NCBI RefSeq assembly: GCF_002894645.1
Contig: NZ_NCQY01000030.1
Span: forward strand, 342,325-406,324
Reading direction: 5' to 3'
DNA: 64,000 nucleotides
Origin: Salinibacter altiplanensis
GTDB lineage: Bacteria > Bacteroidota > Rhodothermia > Rhodothermales > Salinibacteraceae
Under the pieces are notes generated by a model. That model made no database searches and was not told where the DNA came from. It was given only the letters and a program-made list of their open reading frames with translations. The position numbers and the translations under genes were made by a program. Positions 34,347-43,518 of this stretch are shown here, piece after piece (position 1 is the stretch's first letter; each line of letters begins with the position of its first letter).

Positions 34347-36293
34347 CTACGCCGGGGCTTCCACGGCGGGCTCGGCCGTGTCGACCGGCGTCCCCACTCC
34401 TTTCAAGAACCCGTACAGAAGCGCCATGCCGAGCAGAAGCCCGAGCCACCACGGCATCCCGAAGCCAACGGGCAGCGTGCCGAAGAGGATGGCCACGGCG
34501 CCGACGCTGAGCGCATACGGCAGCTGCGTGCGCACGTGCTCCACGTGATCACACCCACTGGCCATCGACGAAAGAATCGTCGTGTCCGAGATGGGCGAAC
34601 AGTGATCCCCCCACACCGACCCGGCCAGCACGCACGACACCGACGAATACAGGATGTGGTAGTGCGCTGAATTGTCCATCCCATTCTGGGCGAGCACTGC
34701 CCATACCAGGGGAACCACCAGCGGCATGAGGATGCCCATGGTGCCCCAGCTCGATCCCGTCGCGAAGGCCGTCGCGGCCGCGAGCACGAAGATGAGCGCC
34801 GGCACCCCCCCCGGCGGAAGCCACTCACCGAGGACCGACACGAGATAGTCGGCCGTGTGCAGCACTTCGGTGATGTTGGACAGGGCCCACGCAAGCACGA
34901 GAATAATCATTGCGAACAGCATGGACTTGAGCCCCTCGTACCAGGCCTCCACGGTCTGCTCCACGTTCAGGATGCCCTGCCCGATGGATAGCGCCGCCGC
35001 CACCAACACCCCGAGGATCGACCCCCACATCAGGGCCGTGTACGAGTTTGCCTCCCCAATAATGTCCCGCAAGGGGGCATCAACCCCAGCGGCCTGAACG
35101 CCCGTTGCGTACAGCCCGCCGAGCACGCCCCCCACCAGCACGAGGATCGGAAGGACCGCGTTGACGGCGCGAAACGGCGTTCCATCGGGGGGGCGCAACT
35201 CTTCCCCTTCCGAGGCCGCCTCGTCGACCTTTGCTTCCTTGCCCAGCACCTCCCCCGTCTCACGGGCCCGCTTCTCCGCCTGGTACATCGGCCCGAAGTC
35301 GAGCCCCGAGTAGGCCACCAGGAAGACGAAAAACAGCGCGAGGAACGGGTAAAAGTTGTAGGGCAGTGAGCTGAGGAATACCGAGTAGGCCCCCTGGGAA
35401 AACCCGTCAATGTTTTCGATGGCGGTGCCCAGCAGGCCCACCTGATACCCGATCCACGTGGTCACAAACGCAAGGGTCGCGATGGGGGCCGCGGTTGAGT
35501 CCACAAGGTAGGCCAACTTCTCACGCGAGATGCGCAGCCGGTCGGTGACCGGGCGCATGGTGTTGCCCACAATCAGGGTGTTGGCGTAGTCGTCGAAAAA
35601 AATGCTGATGCCCAGGACCCCCGTCACGATCTGTCCCCGCTTCGAGTCGCGCGCCCATCCCGTCAGGCGCTCCACGATGCCGAGGGTGCCCCCATTTTTG
35701 GAAATGATGCCCACCATCCCCCCAATCATGAGGGAGAACAGGATGATGGCCACGTGGCTGGAGCTGGCCATTGCGTTCAACACGTAGACCTGAAAGCCGT
35801 CCAGCAGGCCCTTGAACACGCCCCACGGCGTGAAGCCGATGGCGATGACCGCGCCCACCCAGATCCCAAAGAACAGCGCCGGCACCACACGCCGGTACAG
35901 CAGCGCCATCCCGATGGCCAAGAGGGGCGGCAAGATAGAGAGCCAGCCCGGAATGGTTCTCGTAGTGGTCGAGCGCAGCACCGCGTCGTTCGCCACGACC
36001 TCGACGGAGGCACTCCCGCCCGACGAGACCGAGACGCCGTCCGCGGTCCATGCCGCCTCGGCTGCGTCGTACGAAAGCGAGAACGTGGACCCCGCCACCC
36101 GCAGCGTCGGGGCCCCCCGTGCAGCCAACGAGGAGTCTCCAGGCACCGAGACCGAAAACTCAATTCCACTCAGGACCGGGTCTGGGACGTCGATCGCCCC
36201 GTCCTGGGCGGCGGCCGGCGTCGTGGTCCCCCAGAGACACAACAGACCCGCGAGCAGAAAAAGGGATCGGGGAAATGAAGCGAGATGGCCCAT
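34347..36293 (-). CDS. NhaC-type Na+/H+ antiporter with N-terminal exported domain
   Basis: 648 residues. The first about 30 residues form a signal peptide (LFLLAGLLCLWG, ending AAAQ). About 85 beta-rich residues (30-115) follow with SGIEFSVSVPGDSS and VSSGGSASVEVVAND. From about 117 the membrane domain of an NhaC/arginine-ornithine antiporter-like protein begins, with GISIFFDDYANTL, STAAPIATLAFVTTWIG, TGSSWGTMGILMPLVVPL and SVWGDHCSPISDTTILSS. About eleven membrane segments. Likely exports Na+ in a salt-rich habitat. The extra domain is uncommon for the family. Confidence 0.88.
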   Translation of the reverse strand: MGHLASFPRSLFLLAGLLCLWGTTTPAAAQDGAIDVPDPVLSGIEFSVSVPGDSSLAARGAPTLRVAGSTFSLSYDAAEAAWTADGVSVSSGGSASVEVVANDAVLRSTTTRTIPGWLSILPPLLAIGMALLYRRVVPALFFGIWVGAVIAIGFTPWGVFKGLLDGFQVYVLNAMASSSHVAIILFSLMIGGMVGIISKNGGTLGIVERLTGWARDSKRGQIVTGVLGISIFFDDYANTLIVGNTMRPVTDRLRISREKLAYLVDSTAAPIATLAFVTTWIGYQVGLLGTAIENIDGFSQGAYSVFLSSLPYNFYPFLALFFVFLVAYSGLDFGPMYQAEKRARETGEVLGKEAKVDEAASEGEELRPPDGTPFRAVNAVLPILVLVGGVLGGLYATGVQAAGVDAPLRDIIGEANSYTALMWGSILGVLVAAALSIGQGILNVEQTVEAWYEGLKSMLFAMIILVLAWALSNITEVLHTADYLVSVLGEWLPPGGVPALIFVLAAATAFATGSSWGTMGILMPLVVPLVWAVLAQNGMDNSAHYHILYSSVSCVLAGSVWGDHCSPISDTTILSSMASGCDHVEHVRTQLPYALSVGAVAILFGTLPVGFGMPWWLGLLLGMALLYGFLKGVGTPVDTAEPAVEAPA

Positions 36294-36310
36294 CGGTCAG
36301 CGTCCCTCGG

Positions 36311-36940
36311 TCACGATCGCGTTCCAAAGATTCGGTCCCCCGCGTCGCCCAAGCCGGGGCGAATAAAAGCATTGTCGTCCAACTCCCGGTCCAGCACCGC
36401 CGTCACCACCGGCACGTCCGGGTGCTCTTCGCGGAGCTTCCGCACCCCCTCGGGCGCCGCCACGAGACACGCAAAGGTGAACTCCTGTCCTCCCTCCTCC
36501 TTTAGGTGGTCGAGGGCAAAGGATGCACTGCCCCCCGTGGCCAGCATCGGGTCCACCACGAACACATGGGCGCGCTCAACGGTCGACGGGATGTTGCTGT
36601 AGTAGTCGACGGGCCGATAGGTCTCCTCGTCGCGCTGCATGCCGAGATGGCCCACCCGGGCCTCCGGCACGTACCGCACGAACCCATCCACCATCCCGAG
36701 CCCGGCCCGCATGATCGGCACGACCATCACCTCCTCGGCAATTTCGTAGCCGGTCGTTTGTTCGAGGGGCGTCTCGATGGTCGTCTCCTCCAGCTCGATG
36801 TCTCGCATCGCCTCGTAGGCGAGGATCGCCGCCGCGTCGGACACCGTCTTCCGAAACTGGCCGTGCGGCGTCTCCTCCCGGCGCAGGAGGGTCAGGTCGC
36901 GCTTTAGAAGCGGATGGTCGACAACCGTCAGGTTCTCCAT
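36311..36940 (-). CDS. upp: Uracil phosphoribosyltransferase
   Basis: 209 residues, salvages uracil to UMP. Features include PIMRAGLGMVDGF, the PRPP-binding VVDPMLATGGSASFALDHL, and the C-terminal GLGDAGDRIFGT typical of Upp. 17 bases upstream of the NhaC gene on the same strand, so the two are probably co-transcribed. Confidence 0.96.
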   Translation of the reverse strand: MENLTVVDHPLLKRDLTLLRREETPHGQFRKTVSDAAAILAYEAMRDIELEETTIETPLEQTTGYEIAEEVMVVPIMRAGLGMVDGFVRYVPEARVGHLGMQRDEETYRPVDYYSNIPSTVERAHVFVVDPMLATGGSASFALDHLKEEGGQEFTFACLVAAPEGVRKLREEHPDVPVVTAVLDRELDDNAFIRPGLGDAGDRIFGTRS

Positions 36941-37010
36941 GGGAGATCGGAAAGAATGCGCAGAACAGGATCGGTGCGGCCGCAGGGAGGCGCTTCCACC
37001 TCATTGCCCA

Positions 37011-38765
37011 CTACGCCTCAGGCTCGTCCAGCCACGGCTTCCGAGAGCCATAGTCATCGGTGATCTCTTTCACCTTGTCCGTAAGCAGGATCACGCCGAT
37101 CAGGTTCGGGACGATCACGATCCCGAGGGCAATGTCCCCGATGGTCCAGATGGTCGTGAGGGCGGTGACCGCACCGGTAAAGTTCATGAGCACGAAGACG
37201 ACCTTGTACGGGAAGATGGCCCGCTCGCCGAACAGGTAGTAGGCACAGCGGTCGCCGTAGTAGCTCCACGAAATGGAGGTGGAGACGGCGAAGAGCAGCA
37301 CGCTTAGGATGACGACGTACCCGCCCCAGTCGCCAAGCGGGGAGAGGCCGCGCTCGAAGGCGAGGCGGGTAAGGGGCGCGCCGCTGCGCACGCCTTCCCC
37401 GTACAGCACCTCGTACTCGGTCCCGTCGTCGGCCACGGCGACCTCTTTCGTCGGATAGAGCGTGCCCGTAAACGGCTCCTGAAGGTCCTCTGCGTCGTCG
37501 CAGTCGTTGGCACACGACGTGTAGAAGGAGCTTACCACGGCCTGCCGCCAGGCAAACTGCGCGTCCTCCTCGGGGTTGGGCACCTGCTGATCGCCGTTCT
37601 CAATCCGGATCTCTTCGGGCGTATTGGAACTGGGAAAGATGCCGCCCTCATTCTCCACCCGGTACTCCGCGTTGCCGGAATCAAGATTGAACTCCGTGGC
37701 CACCTCGGCCCCCCAGGCCCCACTCACAAGAATGGCCAGGCAGGTGAGCGTGACGACCGTAATCGTATCGATGAACGGCTCCAGAAGAGCCACCACGCCC
37801 TCGGACGCGGGCTCGTCGGTCTTGGCGGCCGAGTGCGCAATGGGCGCCGAGCCCATGCCGGCCTCATTGGAGAAGAGGCCGCGTTGCACCCCGTACGTGA
37901 ACGTCAGTAAGAACGCCCCGGCCCCCGTTCCCGCCACCCCCGCAGAGGGGTTGAAGGCGTTCGCAAAAACGCTTCCGAGCGTCGGAAGAATTTCTGTGTA
38001 GTTGAAGGCAAGGACGAGCAGTGCACCGATCACGTATGCCGCGGCCATGACGGGCACGAGGACCCCCGTGACGCGTCCAATCGCCGTCACGCCGCCGAGA
38101 ATGACGAGGGCGATGATGGTGGCAAGCACAAGTCCCGAGAGCCACACCGCGACGCCAAACTCCGCACTCATCACGTCGGCCACCGTGTTGGACTGCACCG
38201 CGTTCCCGGTGAGGAAGGACGTGATCATCAGCATGACGGCAAAGAAGACCGCCAGGGGCTTCCAGTTTTGGCCCAGTCCCTTTTCGATGTAGTACATGGG
38301 CCCCCCGGCCACAGTCCCCTTCCAGGTCTGCTTCCAGGTCCCCTTCTCCGCCTCGGTTGGTTCTTCCACGTTTCGGTAGAACTGCGCGATGGTGACCTCG
38401 CTGTACTTGGTGGCCATGCCGAGGATGCCGGTGACCCACATCCACAGCAAGGCCCCCGGGCCGCCCACGTGAATGGCAAGGGCCGCCCCCGCAATGTTTC
38501 CAATGCCGAGGGTGGCCGACAGGGCCGTCGTCAAGGCTTGGAAGTGAGACACGTCTCCAGGGTCGTCCGGATCGTCGTACATGCCGGACGTGACGGCAAT
38601 GCCGTGCGGAAACTGACGGATCTGAACGAAGGCCAGTCGAAGGGTGAAGTAGATGCCCGCCCCCAACAGCAACAGCACCACCCACGGTATGTATTGCCCC
38701 CCTCCGATGGGGACGCCGTAGGTCCAGACTGCATCGTAGAGGGTGTCAACGATCGTTTGCAACAT
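37011..38765 (-). CDS. AgcS family sodium:alanine symporter
   Basis: 584 residues. The family motifs GNIAGAALAIHVGGPGALLWMW, FQALTTALSATLGIGN and VQRGLFSNEAGMGSAPIAHSAA are clear. About ten membrane segments. Unusually, residues about 352-465 form an acidic hydrophilic insertion (two Cys at 418 and 422) not found in typical AgcS proteins of about 450-480 residues. Likely Na+-driven Ala or Gly uptake. It lies 70 bases upstream of upp. Confidence 0.92.
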   Translation of the reverse strand: MLQTIVDTLYDAVWTYGVPIGGGQYIPWVVLLLLGAGIYFTLRLAFVQIRQFPHGIAVTSGMYDDPDDPGDVSHFQALTTALSATLGIGNIAGAALAIHVGGPGALLWMWVTGILGMATKYSEVTIAQFYRNVEEPTEAEKGTWKQTWKGTVAGGPMYYIEKGLGQNWKPLAVFFAVMLMITSFLTGNAVQSNTVADVMSAEFGVAVWLSGLVLATIIALVILGGVTAIGRVTGVLVPVMAAAYVIGALLVLAFNYTEILPTLGSVFANAFNPSAGVAGTGAGAFLLTFTYGVQRGLFSNEAGMGSAPIAHSAAKTDEPASEGVVALLEPFIDTITVVTLTCLAILVSGAWGAEVATEFNLDSGNAEYRVENEGGIFPSSNTPEEIRIENGDQQVPNPEEDAQFAWRQAVVSSFYTSCANDCDDAEDLQEPFTGTLYPTKEVAVADDGTEYEVLYGEGVRSGAPLTRLAFERGLSPLGDWGGYVVILSVLLFAVSTSISWSYYGDRCAYYLFGERAIFPYKVVFVLMNFTGAVTALTTIWTIGDIALGIVIVPNLIGVILLTDKVKEITDDYGSRKPWLDEPEA

Positions 38766-39354
38766 GGAGTGAGTGCAGTGACACGGCAGTAAGTACGCGA
38801 AAATCGGTAGCTAGGAGCCGAAGGCCAATGAGAAGGGTCGATCCGGCACCAGCACGCAGAAGTCCCACGACCATTGCCGGGACCGACGCTCCTCTTTTTT
38901 GGAACGCCGTTGGAATATAGGAGGTGGGATGCACCTGCGCAAACGCGTTCACTTTTCCCGTTTCTTCACCCGGAGGACCGGAAGTCAACGGTCGAACGTT
39001 CCTGCTCCGAGGACCAGAGCATTCCATCCCATTGCCCCCCGCCCTCTATGCTGTGGATCGCCCGGGCGCCGTACGCCCCCTGCCTTCCCGCCGGCTGATT
39101 CTTCAGACACGTGGAGCCGAGTACGCCCCCACGGGTGAACACAGACTGCTCGGCACGCGCCTCCGTACACGACAGCCCCACGCCCCGGCTGCACCCATCA
39201 TGACGTGCCCTCGCTGCATCCGACAGACAATTGGACGAAGGGCTTTCGAAACCTCGACCTGGACCTTTGCGGGACGGCGGGCGGGTTTGTTTGTTTGGTC
39301 CCCGTCGCTGTTTCCGTTTGGAGCACACGTTCTCTTCCCCCGCCCGGTTCTTCT
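38766..39354. other. agcS/galT divergent intergenic region
   Basis: 589 bases between divergent genes. Several open frames exist but lack family motifs and look like GC-rich shadows. No promoter fitting TAnnTTTG, no tRNA and no clear repeat was recognised. Confidence 0.4.
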
Positions 39355-40371
39355 ATGCCCTCTTCGTACGCCCCAGAAACGCGCCAGGATCGAATCACCA
39401 ACCAGTGGGTCGCCTTCGCGCCCTCCCGGCACGACCGCCCCAGGCACACGACAGAGCAGTCGTCCTCTCCGCCGCCCACAGACAGCTCCCCCGAGGAGGG
39501 ATGCCCGTTCTGTCCGGGGCACGAAGAGATGCTGCCCTCGGTGATCTGGGAAAAGCCTCGGGCACACCCTCCCGGATGGACCACACGGGTGGTCCCCAAC
39601 AAGTACGCCGCCCTCACCCCAGACCAAGACCACGTCCCTCACACGGGCGACTTGTACCGCACCCGCGCGAGCCGAGGGCACCAGGAAGTAATTATCGATA
39701 CGCCCGACCATCACCACTCCCTGGCCCAGATGCCGGTCGCCCAGGTCGACGCCGTGCTTGAGACCTATCTCCAGCGCTACCACGCACTCCGCACGAGGGG
39801 CGACGGCCTGATCCCCACTCTTTTTCGAAACCACGGCGCACGTGCCGGGGCCTCCATCGCACACCCCCACAGCCAACTGATCGCCCCTGCCTTTCGCCCG
39901 TCCCAGATTGAACGGGAGGAGCAGGCAGCCCACGCCCGATACAAGGAACTGGGCGATTGCCCCTACTGCGTCATGATTGAAAATGAACTCGACGTGGCGG
40001 ACCGGCTCGTCTGGACGAGCGACTCCTTCGTCGTGTTCGTCCCGTTTGCGGCCCGGGTCCCGTACGAAATGTGGATTCTTCCTCGCCGGCACGACCCGGA
40101 ATTTGGGCGGCTCGAAGCGGAAGAACGCACTGCGCTGGCCCGAGCCCTCCGAACGGCCCTTCGTCGCCTCCACCAGTGCCGAGAAGACCCAGACTACAAC
40201 TTTTTCGTCCGGACGGCACTCGACTACAACGTCGACCACCCGCACCTGCACTGGAGCCTTCGGATTCGTCCCCGGACTACCATTCAGGCCGGCTATGAGG
40301 TGGGCACCGGACAACACATCAACCCTTCAATTCCCGAACGGGACGCGGCTGTGCTCCGTCCATCCAGTTGA
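39355..40371 (+). CDS. galT: Galactose-1-phosphate uridylyltransferase
   Basis: 338 residues of the HIT superfamily. Zinc cysteines appear in EEGCPFCPGHEEM. The active HPH motif lies in SIAHPHSQLIAPAF, and a second His cluster in VDHPHLHWSLRI. The start MPSSYAPETRQDRITNQWVAFAPSR at 39355 fits the family, while an upstream ATG at 39205 does not. The Leloir partners galK and galE are not adjacent. The HPHS form of the motif is a variant of HPHG/HPHQ. Confidence 0.87.
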   Translation: MPSSYAPETRQDRITNQWVAFAPSRHDRPRHTTEQSSSPPPTDSSPEEGCPFCPGHEEMLPSVIWEKPRAHPPGWTTRVVPNKYAALTPDQDHVPHTGDLYRTRASRGHQEVIIDTPDHHHSLAQMPVAQVDAVLETYLQRYHALRTRGDGLIPTLFRNHGARAGASIAHPHSQLIAPAFRPSQIEREEQAAHARYKELGDCPYCVMIENELDVADRLVWTSDSFVVFVPFAARVPYEMWILPRRHDPEFGRLEAEERTALARALRTALRRLHQCREDPDYNFFVRTALDYNVDHPHLHWSLRIRPRTTIQAGYEVGTGQHINPSIPERDAAVLRPSS

Positions 40372-40402
40372 GAAGCGGAAGATCTCCCGCGCACAAACAC
40401 AA

Positions 40403-40433
40403 AAGCCCCGGGGCACAGACGGCCCTGGGGCTT
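40403..40433 (-). terminator. Intrinsic terminator downstream of DoxX gene
   Basis: Eleven-base arms (40403-40413 and 40423-40433) with one G-T pair and a nine-base loop. On the minus strand the hairpin is followed by TTTTGTGTTTGTG. It lies 138 bases after the DoxX stop and 31 bases after galT, so it may serve both. Confidence 0.65.
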
Positions 40434-40571
40434 CTCCTGGTGGGGGAACAAGGTGCTGGTACATATGACTCCGACGCATAGGTTATGTTTCTTGCCTTCC
40501 GAACGTACCGATAAATTCTATTGTTGGAAGACCCTTAGCACGCAGAAGCGCCGCGCATGCGCGCAAGAGCT

Positions 40572-40961
40572 TCAGGATCCGGTGCTCGTCTCCGGACGCA
40601 GGCTATACGCGCCCGGTCCATGCACCGCCAGCAGGAGAAGCCCTCCCATGATCGAGAGGTTCTTCAGGAACATGACCACCTGGGTCTGCTGACTGAAATC
40701 GGTGTGGAAGATCAGCGTCGCGGGAATCAGGAAGAGCACGAGCACGACAGCCCCAACCCGTGCCCCGTATCCCAATAGGACCGACAGGCCGCCGACCACT
40801 TCGAGGACGATGGCGCCCACCAGCAAGAGCCCCGTCGCGGGCATTCCGTACTCCGCCATGTACTGCACTGTCCCCTCAAAGCCGGCAATCTTGTTCGCGC
40901 CGGAGACGACGAAGATGAGACCAAGGAGCACTCGTGCAGCGGGGTGGACGTATGCCTTCAT
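40572..40961 (-). CDS. DoxX family membrane protein
   Basis: 129 residues with four membrane segments. LLGLIFVVSGANKIAGFEGTVQYM is the DoxX start motif. The family is loosely linked to thiosulfate:quinone oxidation and redox stress, but no enzyme activity can be assigned. It lies about 100 bases downstream of a SnoaL-like gene and 600 bases from a MarR regulator on the same strand. Confidence 0.88.
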   Translation of the reverse strand: MKAYVHPAARVLLGLIFVVSGANKIAGFEGTVQYMAEYGMPATGLLLVGAIVLEVVGGLSVLLGYGARVGAVVLVLFLIPATLIFHTDFSQQTQVVMFLKNLSIMGGLLLLAVHGPGAYSLRPETSTGS

Positions 40962-41062
40962 CGAAATGTGGAAACCAGGGACGATTGATTGAGGGTGCAG
41001 GAAGCAGTGCCGCAGGGGGAGTAGGCCAGATCAGCCCCCTCTCCCCTGGCACGTGTTTCTAC

Positions 41063-41422
41063 CTATCCAATCTGGTAGAACTTCTCATTGGTAACCTGGC
41101 CATCATCGTTCCAGGTGCGCACCGCCACCTGCTTCTGCTCCACGCGGCCAACCCCTTCCAGGGTCATCTCGTTGTGCCACTCCGAAAAAGTGACGCGGTT
41201 CTCTTCGTCAATGGCCCGGGCCTTGATCTCCGCGGAGTGAAACTGCTCTAGCGAGCCGACGAACTGCTCCTCGTATTCTCGATTTTCCTCCTTGCCAACA
41301 CGACGACTGTCGCCCTCTTCCATGACAACGTCATCGGCGTAAAATTTGTCGAAGGCCTCCAAGATCTCGCCCTGGAGGATCATCTCGTTAAGCTCTTGAT
41401 CCAGTGCGCTGAAGTCACTCAT
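41063..41422 (-). CDS. SnoaL-like / NTF2-fold protein
   Basis: 119 residues, very acidic. The pattern LILEAFDKFYADDVVMEEG-like start (ILEAFDKFYADDVVMEEGD) and later VAVRTWNDDGQVTNEKFYQIG resembles nuclear-transport-factor-2/SnoaL domains of the polyketide cyclase or stress-linked kind. A conserved substrate cannot be named. It may be controlled with DoxX and the upstream MarR gene. Confidence 0.8.
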   Translation of the reverse strand: MSDFSALDQELNEMILQGEILEAFDKFYADDVVMEEGDSRRVGKEENREYEEQFVGSLEQFHSAEIKARAIDEENRVTFSEWHNEMTLEGVGRVEQKQVAVRTWNDDGQVTNEKFYQIG

Positions 41423-41556
41423 GTCAGGTATGAGGTTAGTTGTGGGTAGCGGTCGAACGTGTGCGTGACCGGGCCGCCTGCCTCCGGTCCGTCTAGTGTC
41501 CCAACATTATCCGTTGCAACATGTTTCAGGAAGAAAAAAAGGGGTCACGCATTCTC

Positions 41557-42051
41557 TCAGAACTCTGCGTAGATCCCTTCACAAATTCGGGAAAGGTGCT
41601 GGAGGTCGTGCTCGGACACCCGTCCACCAAACCATTGTTGAACCTCGCGAATTTCGGGATCCATCTGCCCGAGTAGGTCCAGTCCGTCGTCGGTGATGGT
41701 GTGGATGGTCATCCGGCGATCTTCTTCACTCGTGCTGCGTCGGACAAGTCCTCGGTCCACCAGTTTGTCGATGAGCCGCGTCACGTCCGGCGATGGATCC
41801 AACATCCGTTCGATGATCTCGCATCGCGGATGGCCCTCCGGGTGCACGCCTCGCAGGATGCGAAGCACGTTGTGGTGACTGAACTGCAGGTCGTGTTTTT
41901 CACACACCTGTTCTACCCGTCCCCGCACCTCCGCCGCGGCCACGAAGAGGTTCAGCATCGCCTCCTGCGTCCCGTCTTCGAACGAGGCGTTTTGTTTGAT
42001 GTGGTCGCGCAAGATTCGTCCCATACTGATGGATGCCAACTGGGCGGGCAT
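41557..42051 (-). CDS. MarR family transcriptional regulator
   Basis: 164 residues (or 155 from MGRILRDHIKQ at 42024). The winged-helix core contains LQFSHHNVLRILRGV, DPSPDVTRLIDKLVDRGLVRRSTSEEDRRM and the wing TIHTITDDGLDLLGQM, all typical of MarR. A cysteine in QVCEKHDLQ could be a redox sensor. The neighbouring DoxX and SnoaL-like genes on the same strand are natural candidate targets. Confidence 0.92.
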   Translation of the reverse strand: MPAQLASISMGRILRDHIKQNASFEDGTQEAMLNLFVAAAEVRGRVEQVCEKHDLQFSHHNVLRILRGVHPEGHPRCEIIERMLDPSPDVTRLIDKLVDRGLVRRSTSEEDRRMTIHTITDDGLDLLGQMDPEIREVQQWFGGRVSEHDLQHLSRICEGIYAEF

Positions 42052-42138
42052 TTCTTATGTTTCAACACACAAGTGAGCAGAGAGAGCCCGCACCAGGATT
42101 CGGTGAGTGGCCGTCGCTCTCAACCGCGGACCGAGGAT

Positions 42139-42426
42139 TTACTCGACCACCTGGGGAACGAGAAAGTGGTCGCCGTCGGCCTCCGGGGCCGGTTCCAGGG
42201 CCTGCCCCTGGTCGATCCGGTCGTCGACCTCGTCGTTCCGAACAACGTTGGTCACGTCGAGGACATGGGACATGGGCGGCACCCCGGACGTATCCAGCTC
42301 GTCGAGCTTCTCCACGTACCCGAGGATTTCACTCAGTTCATCGGCCATCCGAGCCTCTTCTTCCGCCGAAAAGTCGAGACGGGCAAGCTGTGCAACGTGT
42401 CGAACGTCGTCGCGGGTAACGGACAT
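42139..42426 (-). CDS. gatC: Aspartyl/glutamyl-tRNA amidotransferase subunit C
   Basis: 95 residues starting MSVTRDDVRHVAQLARLDFSAEEE, the standard GatC start, and containing GYVEKLDELDTSGVPPMSHVLD. It stabilises the GatA-GatB complex that amidates mischarged tRNAs. gatA and gatB are not in the window. Confidence 0.94.
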   Translation of the reverse strand: MSVTRDDVRHVAQLARLDFSAEEEARMADELSEILGYVEKLDELDTSGVPPMSHVLDVTNVVRNDEVDDRIDQGQALEPAPEADGDHFLVPQVVE

Positions 42427-42528
42427 GGGGAAAGGGGGCCTGGAGGACGAAAAAGACGGTGTACGAACGGTGCCGATCCAGAAACGAGAGTCCACTGACT
42501 CGAGTTTCTCCGGAAGCTCCGCGCGGCC

Positions 42529-43419
42529 TCACCCCGACGGAGCCGAGGCACGAACCTCTCGGATCATTCGGATGAGGGTGGTGGCGGATCGCAGGCCGTG
42601 TTTCGGACGGGGCTCTAAGAACATCTCCAGGCTGATCGGTCCCTGAAAGCCCTGGGCAGACAGCTGCTGCAGCTGTTCCGTCCATCCTACGTCTCCATCG
42701 CCCAACGGCGTGTCGGCCCATCGCCCCTCCTCCACACGCCCGTCACTGCACCGGACGAGCGTCACGAGTCCCGCGAGGGCCGCGAGCCCCGTGCTCGGGT
42801 CTTCTCCCGCCCGCAGTGCACCGACCGGGTTCCACGCCGCACGGACATTGGGGGCCTCCACGCCAGACAACAGCTCGGCGAGGGCCTGCCCGGTGGGGCA
42901 TGCAGTTTCGGGGCCGTTTCGCACCGCAACCAGGACGTCGTGCTCGGCGGCCTTCTCGCCCGCCTGCTGAAGCGCCTCCGCCATCGGCCCGAAGGATGCG
43001 CCCGGCTCCGCGGCGAATGGACTAATCGTGACCCGCGGGCACCCCACCCGGCGGCACAACTTCAGGGTGTCTTCGAACTGCAGCAGGTCATTCATCCACG
43101 CCGCCCGGTCGCTCACCGGCCCTTCGAACATGCTCGGCACCACGCTCGAGAGAAGCAGCTCGGTGCCCTCCAACTGCCCTCGGATCTGCTTCTCGTTGAC
43201 GAACGGGACCCGATCGTCCGCCCCCCCCACCGTTCGTAGCTCCATGCCGTGCAGGCCCCACAGCTGCGTATAATGAAGGGCCCGGTTCAGATCACTCGTG
43301 ACCGTGTCGGTTAGCCAAACAGGAACCACGGGAAGAGCAAAGGGATGAGCGAGAAGAGGTACGCCCACCGTATCAGCCGACGAAACGGGTGTTCCCTTTG
43401 TCCAAGGCCGTGTGCTCAC
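42529..43419 (-). CDS. Xylose isomerase-like TIM barrel protein
   Basis: 296 residues of the sugar phosphate isomerase/epimerase (AP endonuclease 2) superfamily. Repeated beta/alpha elements include LHGMELRTVGG, KLCRRVGCPRVTISPFAAEPG, NVRAAWNPVGALRAGEDP and GPISLEMFLEPRPKHG, the last carrying the usual Glu ligand. Substrate is unknown. It lies between gatC and the secretin gene and may be unrelated to pili. Confidence 0.82.
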   Translation of the reverse strand: MSTRPWTKGTPVSSADTVGVPLLAHPFALPVVPVWLTDTVTSDLNRALHYTQLWGLHGMELRTVGGADDRVPFVNEKQIRGQLEGTELLLSSVVPSMFEGPVSDRAAWMNDLLQFEDTLKLCRRVGCPRVTISPFAAEPGASFGPMAEALQQAGEKAAEHDVLVAVRNGPETACPTGQALAELLSGVEAPNVRAAWNPVGALRAGEDPSTGLAALAGLVTLVRCSDGRVEEGRWADTPLGDGDVGWTEQLQQLSAQGFQGPISLEMFLEPRPKHGLRSATTLIRMIREVRASAPSG

Positions 43420-43518
43420 CCCTGCGCGCTCGCTCGCAGGCGCCAGCCCGTCTCGCCAATCGGGGACGAGGGGACGAGCACACGCTCCCCTGTGACAATG
43501 GTTACCACCGGATCGCCG

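Noticed and set aside
38924-39354. Plus-strand open frame leading into the galT region
   Set aside because: Arg/Pro-rich, no motif, and overlaps galT in another frame.
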